DNA from: Gammaproteobacteria bacterium UBA7310
GTDB lineage: Bacteria; Pseudomonadota; Gammaproteobacteria; Pseudomonadales; Ketobacteraceae
Length of the DNA: 23,155 bases
Direction of reading: 5' to 3'
NCBI GenBank assembly: GCA_002471665.1
Contig: DKQK01000062.1
Coordinates: 1-23,155 of the forward strand
The notes below the pieces were generated by a model. The model had not been told where the DNA came from. It worked only from the letters and a program-made list of their open reading frames with translations, and searched no databases. Positions 8,092 through 15,492 of the stretch are shown here, piece after piece (within the stretch, counting starts at the first letter, position 1; every line of letters begins with the position of its first letter). The position numbers and the translations under genes are program-made.

Positions 8092-8115
8092 CCCCTGCAT
8101 TATATGAGGCAGGGG
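8092..8115. promoter_or_regulatory. Palindromic operator overlapping the TetR gene -10 box
   Basis: CCCCTGC (8092-8098) and GCAGGGG (8109-8115) are perfect inverted copies with a 10-base centre. On the minus strand that centre contains TATAAT (8099-8104), a consensus -10 box placed about 30 bases before the TetR start codon; the -35 region is poor. Size and position are those of a TetR-family operator blocking its own promoter. Binding is inferred. Confidence 0.5.
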
Positions 8116-8183
8116 GAATAATTTTCGTATTTTTGCAATAATGCGTCTATCGGCGACTCCGACCGGCCTTGGCGGGAGGTTCT

Positions 8184-8747
8184 ATGCGTGTTCATTTTCT
8201 CATCGGCCTGATCCTGTTCTGCTCCTCCTGTGCGAATCTGCCGGAGCGTTTTCCTGACACCACGCCCACACAGCAAAGCGCCGTGGTGTTTGATATTGAC
8301 GGTACCCTTACCCCTTCCCCCTGGCAGTTCTGGCGTGCCCGCGACGGGGCTGCCGCGGCGGTGAGTCAATACGCGGCGCTGGGCTATGAAATCATCTACA
8401 TCACCGCCCGCATTCAGCTGTTGCAATGCCATATTCCCGGTTGGCTGGAGGATGAGGGGTTTCCGCTGGGTAACCTGTATGTGACCCAGAGCGCTGCGGA
8501 TCGGGCCGACGCCGAAACCTTCAAACGCCGTGTGCTGCGGGAATGGCAGACACGGGGCTGGGAAGTGATGGCGGCTTTTGGCGATTCATCCTCGGACTTT
8601 ACCGCCTATTCAGCGGAAGGTGTGGATCAGGCCCGTATCATTGGCCTGCGGCGCGCCGGTCGGGATGAGTGTGAACCGGGCCCCTGGGCAGTTTGCCTGA
8701 GCGGTTGGGAAGCCCCCTTACCCTTATTGAACCCCGTGCTGGAATAG
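8184..8747 (+). CDS. HAD-fold lipoprotein (LNS2/lipin-like phosphatase family)
   Basis: From ATG 8184 (GGGAGG four bases upstream) the product has 187 residues. A TTG at 8169 is less likely. Residues 1-16 form a lipoprotein signal ending in CSSC, with Cys16 the likely lipidated residue, although the -3 position is Cys instead of Leu. The HAD motifs follow: VVFDIDGTLTP (Asp37 nucleophile, Asp39), IIYITAR (motif II Thr) and the late acidic motif FGDSSSDFTAY. The spacing and the ITARIQLLQ/GWL-type middle resemble the LNS2/Lipin HAD subgroup rather than sugar phosphatases. It would act as a membrane-tethered, periplasm-facing Mg-dependent phosphatase; the substrate is unknown. It is divergent from the TetR gene. 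Confidence 0.8.
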   Translation: MRVHFLIGLILFCSSCANLPERFPDTTPTQQSAVVFDIDGTLTPSPWQFWRARDGAAAAVSQYAALGYEIIYITARIQLLQCHIPGWLEDEGFPLGNLYVTQSAADRADAETFKRRVLREWQTRGWEVMAAFGDSSSDFTAYSAEGVDQARIIGLRRAGRDECEPGPWAVCLSGWEAPLPLLNPVLE

Positions 8748-8817
8748 TGCCGAAAACACGAGCGTCCGGGGCTAGCCGCGACCGCGCTCAGGGTCTTCGG
8801 TTTGTGATCCGCTTGTA

Positions 8818-8841
8818 ATATTCTGATTTTAAAAAGAATAT
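8818..8841. repeat. AT-rich inverted repeat upstream of the second DUF2236 gene
   Basis: ATATTCT (8818-8824) and AGAATAT (8835-8841) are exact inverted copies with a 10-base AT-rich centre that is itself nearly palindromic. It lies nine bases upstream of the -35 box at 8850, a usual position for an activator site. The regulator is unknown. Confidence 0.4.
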
Positions 8842-8849
8842 CTTGTTTT

Positions 8850-8877
8850 TTGAGACGATAATTCGATTTTGTATAAT
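8850..8877 (+). promoter_or_regulatory. Sigma-70-type promoter for the short DUF2236 gene
   Basis: TTGAGA (8850-8855; five of six) and TATAAT (8872-8877; perfect) are 16 bases apart. Transcription would begin near 8884, leaving a leader of about 90 bases before the ATG at 8976. This is the best promoter match in the window. Confidence 0.65.
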
Positions 8878-8975
8878 GTGAGAGTAAGCTAGAATTTCTC
8901 GCATTACAATAAGCCTTTCCAGTGGCACCTGTTGGTGTGTTCCGTAATTCAACCGGCTATGACAGGAGAGGTGGA

Positions 8976-9917
8976 ATGGCAGCGGTGAAAGCAGTACCCC
9001 GGGGGCGTGCGCCCGGTCGAGGTTCCATCATGTGGGATACGTTAACGGATCTGGCACACTTTCCGTTGATGTTGCCCATTGCCACCATGCAATCGGCGTT
9101 GCCTGCGGTGGGTACCGCAGTGAACCGGTACGGCATATACAAGTCGGATCCCCAGGCCCGGGGGCGGCGCACCAACTGGTCCATGATTCGGTTTTTGTAC
9201 GACGGCGGTGATTTCGCGCAGCGTGAAGCCACCGACCTGCGCAGCCTGCACGCCAACATCAAGGGTACCCTGGATGATGGTTCCAAATACTACGCCCTTG
9301 ATCCGAAAACCTTCCGAATCGTACCGGATACCTTCCTGGATGGGGTAATTCGCATTCGCGAGGATATGGGCAAACCGCTGAGCACCCGGGAGAAAGCGGT
9401 GTTGTATGAGGAATACACGCAGTTGTGTCTGCTGCTGGGTATTCCTCAGCGTCATATCGAGCCCACGTTGAAAGATTTCTACGCCTATTATGAAGATCTG
9501 ATCCTCAACACCATGACCTATAACGATACCGTGAAGTTCCTCACCAGCCGTGGTATCGAACTGCCGGCCCGTTTGAAGCACGTTAAATCGGCCCAACCCC
9601 TGGCGGACAAGCTGCATCGCAAGCTGGTGTACCCTACCATGCGGGTTGCCGCCATCGGCGCGTTGCACCCACTGTACCGGCAGCGTTTTGATCTGCCCTG
9701 GAGCGATCGGGATCAGGCCGCCTACGAAAAACTGTGCAAACGGTTGCGCGGGTACGCGCGGGCGGTGCCCCGGGTGCTGCGCTACAACCCGGTGGCGCTG
9801 TTGGTGATGTCCGGTGTCCGTGGGCCGGGCTTGGTCACGCTGGAAGAGCTGGGCCGTATTGAGGAAAAGAAAAAGCAGTATGAGGCCCGTAAGGAGCGTT
9901 TGATTTCCAACCAATAA
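8976..9917 (+). CDS. DUF2236 / MpaB-type oxygenase, short form
   Basis: From ATG 8976, chosen for the AGGAGAGG just upstream rather than the GTG at 8922, the product has 313 residues. It fits the DUF2236 family: the N-terminal hydrophobic segment LAHFPLMLPIATMQSALP, the block DLRSLHANIKGTLDDGSKYYALDPKTFRIVPDTFLDG that mirrors the family consensus around HxxxKG and a P-x-x-F-x-V-P stretch, and a helical C-terminus. The consensus has Trp where this protein has Ile in FRIVP. It ends in a charged coiled-coil-like tail (EELGRIEEKKKQYEARKE). A b-type haem oxygenase role is inferred from family members such as Lcp and MpaB'. It is about 130 residues shorter than the paralogue at 2866-4200 and belongs to another subgroup. 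It has its own promoter and appears monocistronic. The 290-codon minus-strand frame opposite is a shadow. Confidence 0.75.
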   Translation: MAAVKAVPRGRAPGRGSIMWDTLTDLAHFPLMLPIATMQSALPAVGTAVNRYGIYKSDPQARGRRTNWSMIRFLYDGGDFAQREATDLRSLHANIKGTLDDGSKYYALDPKTFRIVPDTFLDGVIRIREDMGKPLSTREKAVLYEEYTQLCLLLGIPQRHIEPTLKDFYAYYEDLILNTMTYNDTVKFLTSRGIELPARLKHVKSAQPLADKLHRKLVYPTMRVAAIGALHPLYRQRFDLPWSDRDQAAYEKLCKRLRGYARAVPRVLRYNPVALLVMSGVRGPGLVTLEELGRIEEKKKQYEARKERLISNQ

Positions 9918-10252
9918 ATCAAATCGATCGCTTTCTGATCGCTGTGCACCACATCGCTATGCACTACAATGTGCTGATCAGGCGTGTCGTGGTGCGCCAC
10001 CCCCTCCCGTATATGCCCTGACCAAAAAAAATCAATGCATCTAGATACCTGTTTTTGCAGGGGTTTATGTGCCTGTTCCGGGGTTCGGAAAGCAGTTTTT
10101 CCGGTGTGTGGAACAGCCCTTGCACCTGCACTGTTATCAGTCAGCCGCACTGAAAACGCGCCTTGCTATCTATAGTTAAGTGTACTAGTTGTTGCAGTAG
10201 GTACCCTGCTATTTGCATTCGGGGCTTCGTGAACACAGGCAGGAGACGCTGA
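9918..10252. other. Intergenic region without a gene before the ectoine-type operon
   Basis: No supported coding sequence lies here. It starts with three ATCGCT copies (9927, 9938, 9953) and two near-identical 15-16-base tandem units (9940-9954 and 9955-9970, CGCTGTGCACCACAT and its variant). In the middle is a 44-base hairpin (10073-10116). A TATAGT at 10171-10176 could be a -10 box for the operon, but no matching -35 was found. The region ends with AGGAG (10241-10245), the ribosome site of the M20 gene. Confidence 0.5.
10073..10116 (+). promoter_or_regulatory. Strong two-part hairpin upstream of the M20 gene
   Basis: CTGTTCCG (10073-10080) pairs with TGGAACAG (10109-10116, one G-U). Then comes a symmetric 5x5 internal loop, and CGGAAA (10086-10091) pairs with TTTCCG (10098-10103) around a GCAGTT loop. 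The repeated TTCC/GGAA arms also allow rival pairing (10076-10080 with 10086-10090). No T-tract follows, so it is not a standard terminator. A leader RNA element or DNA operator is possible. Confidence 0.45.
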
Positions 10253-11410
10253 ATGCCGAACCATTGGCAAGACACCGTCGAATTTGCGCAGGCATTTCGA
10301 AGACAACTACATGCGCGTCCGGAATTAAGTTGGCAAGAGCATCAGACCGCTTTGGCGGTGCGTCATGAACTGGATGAGTTATCGATCCCCTGGCGGCCCT
10401 GCGCTGAAACCGGCACCATCGCCTGGTTGAATTCCGGGGCAGGGGGCCCGGCCATCGCGCTGCGCGGGGATATGGATGCCTTGCCCATCACGGAGCAAAC
10501 CGGCAAAGACTGGCAGTCGCAAAACGAAGGCTGCATGCATGCCTGCGGCCACGATGGTCATACGGCAACGCTATTGGCCACCGCCCGCTGGTTGAAACGG
10601 CATGAATCGCAGTTACCACAACCGGTGGTACTGATCTTCCAGCCCGCGGAAGAGGGTTTTCACGGAGCGCGGGAAATGATTCGTGACGGTGCCCTGGAAG
10701 GGGTTGCCTGTATTTATGGCTGGCACAATTGGCCGGCGTTGCCTTATGGCGCCATGGCCTGCCCTGATTCACTGGTCATGTGCGGCAATGGCACCTTTAT
10801 TATTGATGTGATCGGACGCGGCGGCCATGCCAGCCAACCGGAAGCCTGTCGCGACCCTTTGCTCGCCGCCAGCGCCATCACCCTCGCTTTGCAGCAAATC
10901 GTAAGCCGCCGTCTGTCGCCCCAGGCTGCGGCGGTGATCAGTGTTACCCAGTTTAATGCCGGTACCGCCCCCACCGTGATCCCCGAAACAGCGCAATTGG
11001 GCGGCAGCATTCGCGTCCCCGATGAATCTACCCGGCACACCATTAATCAACTCATTACCGAGGTGGCCACACAAACCGCGGCATCCTGGGGGGTGCAATG
11101 CACCGTAACCCATGAGCCCCGCTACCAGGCCACCATCAATCATGCCGCGCCGGCCACACAGGCGCGGCAGGCCTGGGTTGATCTGTTCGGTGCGGAAACG
11201 CTGCAGCATGGTCACCCGATGCCGATCATGGCGTCGGAAGATTTCAGTTACTACCTGCAGGCAATTCCCGGCGCCTTTGCGCTGATCGGCAGCGATGATG
11301 GCCAGGGTCATCATGTTCCCTGCCACAGCCCTCACTATGACTTTAATGATCGATTGATTGCAGATGTCTGCCGGTGGTTTTGCCGCTTGGCGGGCTTGTC
11401 TGCAATCTAA
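10253..11410 (+). CDS. doeB2: M20 family amidohydrolase, likely N-acetyl-diaminobutyrate deacetylase
   Basis: The 385-residue protein is an M20D-type amidohydrolase. Di-metal ligands are visible: RGDMDALPI, CMHACGHDGHTATLL (Cys98, His100, His103), FQPAEEGFHGA (Glu133, Glu134), GWHNWP (His158) and near the end CHSPHYDFND. The family hydrolyses N-acyl amino acids and related amides. Its operon partners are a diaminobutyrate-type aminotransferase, an ectoine-hydrolase-like M24 protein and a semialdehyde dehydrogenase, so the best substrate is N-alpha-acetyl-L-2,4-diaminobutyrate, the product of ectoine ring opening. In the classical pathway this step is done by DoeB/EutE of the AstE type; I recall M20 substitutes being called DoeB2, but cannot check. 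AGGAG precedes the ATG by seven bases. It is the first gene of the operon. Confidence 0.7.
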   Translation: MPNHWQDTVEFAQAFRRQLHARPELSWQEHQTALAVRHELDELSIPWRPCAETGTIAWLNSGAGGPAIALRGDMDALPITEQTGKDWQSQNEGCMHACGHDGHTATLLATARWLKRHESQLPQPVVLIFQPAEEGFHGAREMIRDGALEGVACIYGWHNWPALPYGAMACPDSLVMCGNGTFIIDVIGRGGHASQPEACRDPLLAASAITLALQQIVSRRLSPQAAAVISVTQFNAGTAPTVIPETAQLGGSIRVPDESTRHTINQLITEVATQTAASWGVQCTVTHEPRYQATINHAAPATQARQAWVDLFGAETLQHGHPMPIMASEDFSYYLQAIPGAFALIGSDDGQGHHVPCHSPHYDFNDRLIADVCRWFCRLAGLSAI

Positions 11411-11433
11411 TAACGGAAAACAAAGGAGAGAAC

Positions 11434-12708
11434 ATGAGCATCTTTGAAGAGCGAGAGTCCAGTATCCGCGCCTATAGCCGGATGTTTCCCGTGGTGTTTT
11501 CTTCAGCGAAGAATGCCCGTCAAACCGATGAGAATGGAAAGGAATACATTGATTTTTTTGCCGGTGCCGGGGTTTTGAATTTTGGCCACAACAACGAGCG
11601 CATGATTCAGGCAATGATCGACTACATGCAGAAAGATGGTGTGCTGCACAGTCTGGATATGCAGACCAGCGCCAAGGCCAATTTCATGCAGCGTTTCACT
11701 GACGTGATTCTTGCGCCCAGGAACATGCCGCACCGCATGCAGTTTATGGGGCCAACCGGCACCAATGCGGTGGAGGCGGCCATGAAACTGGCACGGCGGG
11801 CCACCGGTCGCCACCAGATCGTGGCATTCAGCCATGGTTTTCACGGCATGACACTGGGGGCCCTGGCGGCCACCGCCAATCAGTATTTTCGTGGTGCATC
11901 CGGCGTGCCTTTGCTACACGTCAGTCATGAACCCTTTGGCTGCGAAACCCGGTGTGTTGGGTGTGAAGCCGATTGTGGCATCCAGTCATTGCAGGCGCTG
12001 GGGTCCCGTTACCGGGATCCTTCCAGCGGCCTGGATGCACCGGCGGCGTTTCTGGTGGAAGTGATACAAGCCGAAGGCGGCGTTAATGTGGCGGGCAAGG
12101 AATGGCTGAAAGCGTTGTCCGCATTGGCTCGGGAACTGGGTGCCGTACTGATCGTGGACGAGATTCAGGTGGGCTGTGGCCGGACCGGTTCTTATTTCAG
12201 TTTTGACGATATGGATGTAGAGCCCGATATCATCTGTCTGGCAAAAGGTATTGGCGGCATTGGCACACCCATGGCCATGAATCTGGTGCATCCCGAACTG
12301 GATAAGCATTGGTCCCCGGGGGAACACACCGGCACATTTCGTGGCCAGAACCTGTCGTTCGTGGCCGGTGCGGAGGCGTTGAGTTATTTCGAGAACGATG
12401 AGTTGATGCAGGAAGTCGCGGAGAAAACGCAATTGACCCGCACCCAACTGGAGCCGTTGCTGAAGGCAGACAACAGTCTGCAGCTGCGTGGCAAGGGCCT
12501 GATCATGGGGTTGGATGTGCGCAATGGTGAACGTGCCACTGCCATCGTCAAACGCTGCTTTGAACACGGTTTGATTATTGCGAGCTGTGGTACCGGCGGC
12601 CGGGTGTTGAAGCTGATACCACCGCTTACCATTCCCCGGGAGGACTTGCTGGCCGGTTTGGATATTCTGGTGGACGCGGTGCGTTTTGTGATGGAGGAGG
12701 CCGCATGA
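11434..12708 (+). CDS. doeD: Class III aminotransferase, L-2,4-diaminobutyrate transaminase (DoeD-like)
   Basis: From ATG 11434, set by AAGGAGAG directly upstream, the product has 424 residues. The start MSIFEERESSIRAYSRMFPVV and the block YIDFFAGAGVLNFGHNN closely resemble EctB/DoeD transaminases. PLP residues are clear: GPTGTNAVEAAMKLAR, VDEIQVGCGRTG (Asp242) and LAKGIGG (Lys271, Schiff base). In ectoine catabolism it turns diaminobutyrate into aspartate 4-semialdehyde; EctB runs the reverse direction, but no ectA or ectC is near, favouring the catabolic role. Odd feature: GCETRCVGCEADC (Cys170, 174, 177, 181), a four-Cys cluster where I recall an acidic stretch in EctB, possibly a metal site. 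Its stop overlaps the next start by four bases (ATGA). Confidence 0.75.
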   Translation: MSIFEERESSIRAYSRMFPVVFSSAKNARQTDENGKEYIDFFAGAGVLNFGHNNERMIQAMIDYMQKDGVLHSLDMQTSAKANFMQRFTDVILAPRNMPHRMQFMGPTGTNAVEAAMKLARRATGRHQIVAFSHGFHGMTLGALAATANQYFRGASGVPLLHVSHEPFGCETRCVGCEADCGIQSLQALGSRYRDPSSGLDAPAAFLVEVIQAEGGVNVAGKEWLKALSALARELGAVLIVDEIQVGCGRTGSYFSFDDMDVEPDIICLAKGIGGIGTPMAMNLVHPELDKHWSPGEHTGTFRGQNLSFVAGAEALSYFENDELMQEVAEKTQLTRTQLEPLLKADNSLQLRGKGLIMGLDVRNGERATAIVKRCFEHGLIIASCGTGGRVLKLIPPLTIPREDLLAGLDILVDAVRFVMEEAA

Positions 12709-14003
12709 TTGAACGTGATGACATGACGTTTCCCTATTCGGAATTCCAGCGTCGGTTGGTGGAATTGCGGCAGCGCATTGCCGAGCGCCATCTGGATGCG
12801 GTGGTGATCACCGATCCGGAGAATATCGCTTATCTGACGGATTATCAGACCACCGGCTATTCCTTCTTCCAGGCCCTGGTGGTGCCGTTGGAAAAGGAGC
12901 CGTTCATGATTACCCGGGCATTGGAAGAATCCAATGTGTTCGCCCGCACCTGGGTGGAGGTGACCCGGCCCTACCCGGATACCGGTGATGCCATTCAGAT
13001 GCTGGTGGACGCCCTGCGCGAATTCGGACTGGCCGATAAACGCATCGGATATGAGCGCAACAGCTACTTCTTCCCTGCCTACCAGCAGGATTGCATTCAT
13101 ACCTCCCTCAAGGACGGTAAGCTATTGGATTGCTTTGGTATCGTGGAGGAAGGCCGTATTTGCAAATCCGCCGTGGAGATTGAGGTCATGCAGCGGGCCG
13201 CCATTGCCACCGAAGCGGGAATGAAAGCGGGGATTGAAGCCTGTCGTGCCGGGATTACAGAAAACGAAATCGGCGCGGCCATCAGCGCCGCCATGTTCCG
13301 TGCCGGCGGCGAGACCCCGGCGGTGATGCCTTATGTCACGTCGGGCCCCCGTACCATGATTGGTCATGCCACCTTTGAAGGGCGTGTAGTGCAGCCCGGT
13401 GAGCATGTGTTTCTGGAAGTGGGTGGCTGTTACCGACGCTATCACACCGCCATGATGCGTACCGTGTTGCTGGGTGAAATGACAGATTCCATGTACGAAG
13501 CCCAGGAAACCATGAAGCGGGCATTGAATGCTGTTCACCGTATGGTTCAGCCCGGCATGACCGTGTCGGACGTGGATAACATGGTGCGCAACATCATTAC
13601 TGACAACAACGTGGGTGCGCGCCTGATTACCCGTTCCGGTTATTCCATCGGAATTGCCTTTCCCCCCAGTTGGGATGAGGGTTACATCATTAGCCTGAAA
13701 CAGGGTAACTCGGCGGTTTTGAAAGAAGGCATGACCTTCCACATGATTCCGTGGATGTGGGGGGTGGATGGCGATAAGACCTGTGGAATTTCGGACACCA
13801 TTGTGATCACCGACGACGGTTGTCGTTCATTCTTTACGTTGGAGCGGGATTTTACCGTAAAGTCCGAGGGCGCTGCATCCGGCGAACACATGGAGCTGGT
13901 GCAATCGCGTCAGGCTGAAACGGAGGAAGCCCCGGTGGGCGCCAATAAGGACAGCAATGTGAAAGCATCAAAAACGCGCAGGAAGTCCGTATCCCCTGTT
14001 TGA
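12705..14003 (+). CDS. doeA: M24-family ectoine hydrolase-like protein (DoeA/EutD-like)
   Basis: The 432-residue protein has the creatinase/Xaa-Pro peptidase layout: an N-terminal domain (VVITDPENIAYLTDY) and a C-terminal pita-bread domain from about residue 155. Ectoine hydrolases open the ectoine ring to N-acetyl-diaminobutyrate. Typical blocks are seen: FLEVGGCYRRYHTAMMRTV (GCYRRYH 241-247), SGYSIGIAFPPSW (311-323) and VLKEGMTFHMIP (343-346). The two Asp metal ligands of true M24 peptidases are replaced by Glu238/His247-type residues, as in non-peptidase members. A Lys/Ser-rich tail of about 45 residues (388-432) is extra. ATG overlaps the aminotransferase stop (ATGA) behind GGAGGAGG, so translation is coupled. 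Neighbours support ectoine; a related cyclic or N-acyl substrate remains possible. Confidence 0.7.
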   Translation: MIERDDMTFPYSEFQRRLVELRQRIAERHLDAVVITDPENIAYLTDYQTTGYSFFQALVVPLEKEPFMITRALEESNVFARTWVEVTRPYPDTGDAIQMLVDALREFGLADKRIGYERNSYFFPAYQQDCIHTSLKDGKLLDCFGIVEEGRICKSAVEIEVMQRAAIATEAGMKAGIEACRAGITENEIGAAISAAMFRAGGETPAVMPYVTSGPRTMIGHATFEGRVVQPGEHVFLEVGGCYRRYHTAMMRTVLLGEMTDSMYEAQETMKRALNAVHRMVQPGMTVSDVDNMVRNIITDNNVGARLITRSGYSIGIAFPPSWDEGYIISLKQGNSAVLKEGMTFHMIPWMWGVDGDKTCGISDTIVITDDGCRSFFTLERDFTVKSEGAASGEHMELVQSRQAETEEAPVGANKDSNVKASKTRRKSVSPV

Positions 14004-14047
14004 GACCGGTGTAACAACCCGTGTAAGAATTAAGCTAGGAGAAAAGT

Positions 14048-15409
14048 ATGCTAACACCAGTCAATCCCACCACCGGAGAAGCGCTGCCGACGGCGCAATC
14101 TCTGGCGCCGGATGCCGCCCATGATCTGATTGCGCAGGTGGCCGCAGGGTTTACCGCGTGGCGCGCCAAATCCATCGCTGAACGGGCGGTTTATCTGCGC
14201 AACATGGCCACCGGCATGCGGGAGGCGAAGTCCGAGCTGGCAGAGCTGATGGCGCTTGAAATGGGTAAGCCACTGGCCGAAGGATTGGGTGAGGTGGAGA
14301 AAGGCGCCTGGTGCGCGGAATTTTATGCCGATCACGCAGATCAGTATCTGGCGCCGGAGTTTCTGGATTCCGATGCCAGCACCAGCTACGTACAGTATCC
14401 GCCCCTGGGTACGGTGTTGGGCATACTGCCATGGAATGCACCGGTGTGGCTGGCATTGCGTTTTGTGGCCCCGGCGCTGATGGCGGGTAACACCTGTGTT
14501 ATGAAAGCGGATCCCAATGTACCGGCAACAGCACGCCGGCTAACCGAGGTGTTTCACGCATCCGGCCTGCCGCAAAACGTCATGGCTAACCTGCCCATCA
14601 CCAATGAACAGGTGGCGGCCGCCATTGATCACCCGGCGGTTAAAGCGGTGTCGTTCACCGGTTCCAGTGGTGCTGGACAAAAGGTTGCGGCGAGGGCGGC
14701 GGCTGGATTAAAACCGGCGGTACTGGAGCTGGGTGGTTCTGATCCCTGTATTGTGATGGCGGATGCCGATCTGGAAAAGGCCGCCGATATTGTTACCTTG
14801 TCACGCATGATCAATGCCGGCCAATCCTGTATTGCCGCCAAACGGCTATTGGTTGAAGCCAGTATCTATGACAGTTTTTGTGAAAAGTTATATGAGCGTT
14901 TCAGTAAGATCGCCATGGGTGACCCGCGCAATGAGAGCAACCAACTGGGGCCATTGGCACGCTCGGATTTACGGGAGCATCTGCATCAGCAGGTAACGGA
15001 TTCGGTTAACGCCGGAGCCCGCTGCATTCTGGGGGGAGACCTGCCGGCCGGTGGTGGATTTTTTTATCCGCCCACCTTGCTGCTGGATGTGCAGCCGGGC
15101 ATGCCGGTATTCGAAGAAGAAACCTTTGGCCCAGTGCTGAGCATAACACCGGTCAATGATATCGAGCAGGCGCTGACGCTGGCCAATGCCACGGAGTACG
15201 GTTTGGGCGCCAGCATCTGGACCACCAACCAGGATTGCATCAATCTGGCCATTGCCTCGCTGCAAGCAGGGCAAATCGCTGTCAACGGTATTGTGAAAAC
15301 CGATCCCCGGTTGCCTTCCGGTGGTATCGGCCGCTCCGGCTACGGACGTGAACTGGGGCCACATGGTATCCGGGAATTTGTGAATACCCAGCAGATCTGG
15401 ATTGCCTGA
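14048..15409 (+). CDS. Aldehyde dehydrogenase, likely aspartate/succinate-semialdehyde dehydrogenase (DoeC/Sad-like)
   Basis: A complete 453-residue NAD(P)-dependent aldehyde dehydrogenase. Landmarks are ILPWNAPVW (Asn130, transition-state contact), VMKADPNVP (Lys153, cofactor), SFTGSSGAG, LELGGSDP (Glu227, general base), NAGQSCIAAKR (Cys261, nucleophile) and EETFGPV. The short length and MKADPNVP-type sequence resemble the Sad/YneI group of succinate-semialdehyde dehydrogenases. As the fourth gene of this operon it would oxidise aspartate 4-semialdehyde from the transaminase to aspartate, the DoeC step, feeding carbon and nitrogen into central metabolism. AGGAG lies six bases before the ATG. 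It follows the M24 gene by 44 bases and the GH13 gene by 83 bases without a terminator, so the transcript may run on. Confidence 0.82.
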   Translation: MLTPVNPTTGEALPTAQSLAPDAAHDLIAQVAAGFTAWRAKSIAERAVYLRNMATGMREAKSELAELMALEMGKPLAEGLGEVEKGAWCAEFYADHADQYLAPEFLDSDASTSYVQYPPLGTVLGILPWNAPVWLALRFVAPALMAGNTCVMKADPNVPATARRLTEVFHASGLPQNVMANLPITNEQVAAAIDHPAVKAVSFTGSSGAGQKVAARAAAGLKPAVLELGGSDPCIVMADADLEKAADIVTLSRMINAGQSCIAAKRLLVEASIYDSFCEKLYERFSKIAMGDPRNESNQLGPLARSDLREHLHQQVTDSVNAGARCILGGDLPAGGGFFYPPTLLLDVQPGMPVFEEETFGPVLSITPVNDIEQALTLANATEYGLGASIWTTNQDCINLAIASLQAGQIAVNGIVKTDPRLPSGGIGRSGYGRELGPHGIREFVNTQQIWIA

Positions 15410-15492
15410 TTTCGTTGCCAGGCCGACCCATTTGCACACCGGTTTCGAAGTCGGTATGGTAAAAAACCATCAAGAAAGTCTTGGAGCAAAAT

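Noticed and set aside
9042..9914. 290-codon minus-strand frame
   Set aside because: Antisense to the short DUF2236 gene, which has a promoter, ribosome site and family match; the opposite frame shows no recognisable domain.
10769..11614. 281-codon minus-strand frame
   Set aside because: Crosses the M20/aminotransferase junction on the wrong strand and has no ribosome site or family features.
11434..12708. EctB of ectoine biosynthesis
   Set aside because: Very similar family, but ectA and ectC are absent and the neighbours are catabolic enzymes.
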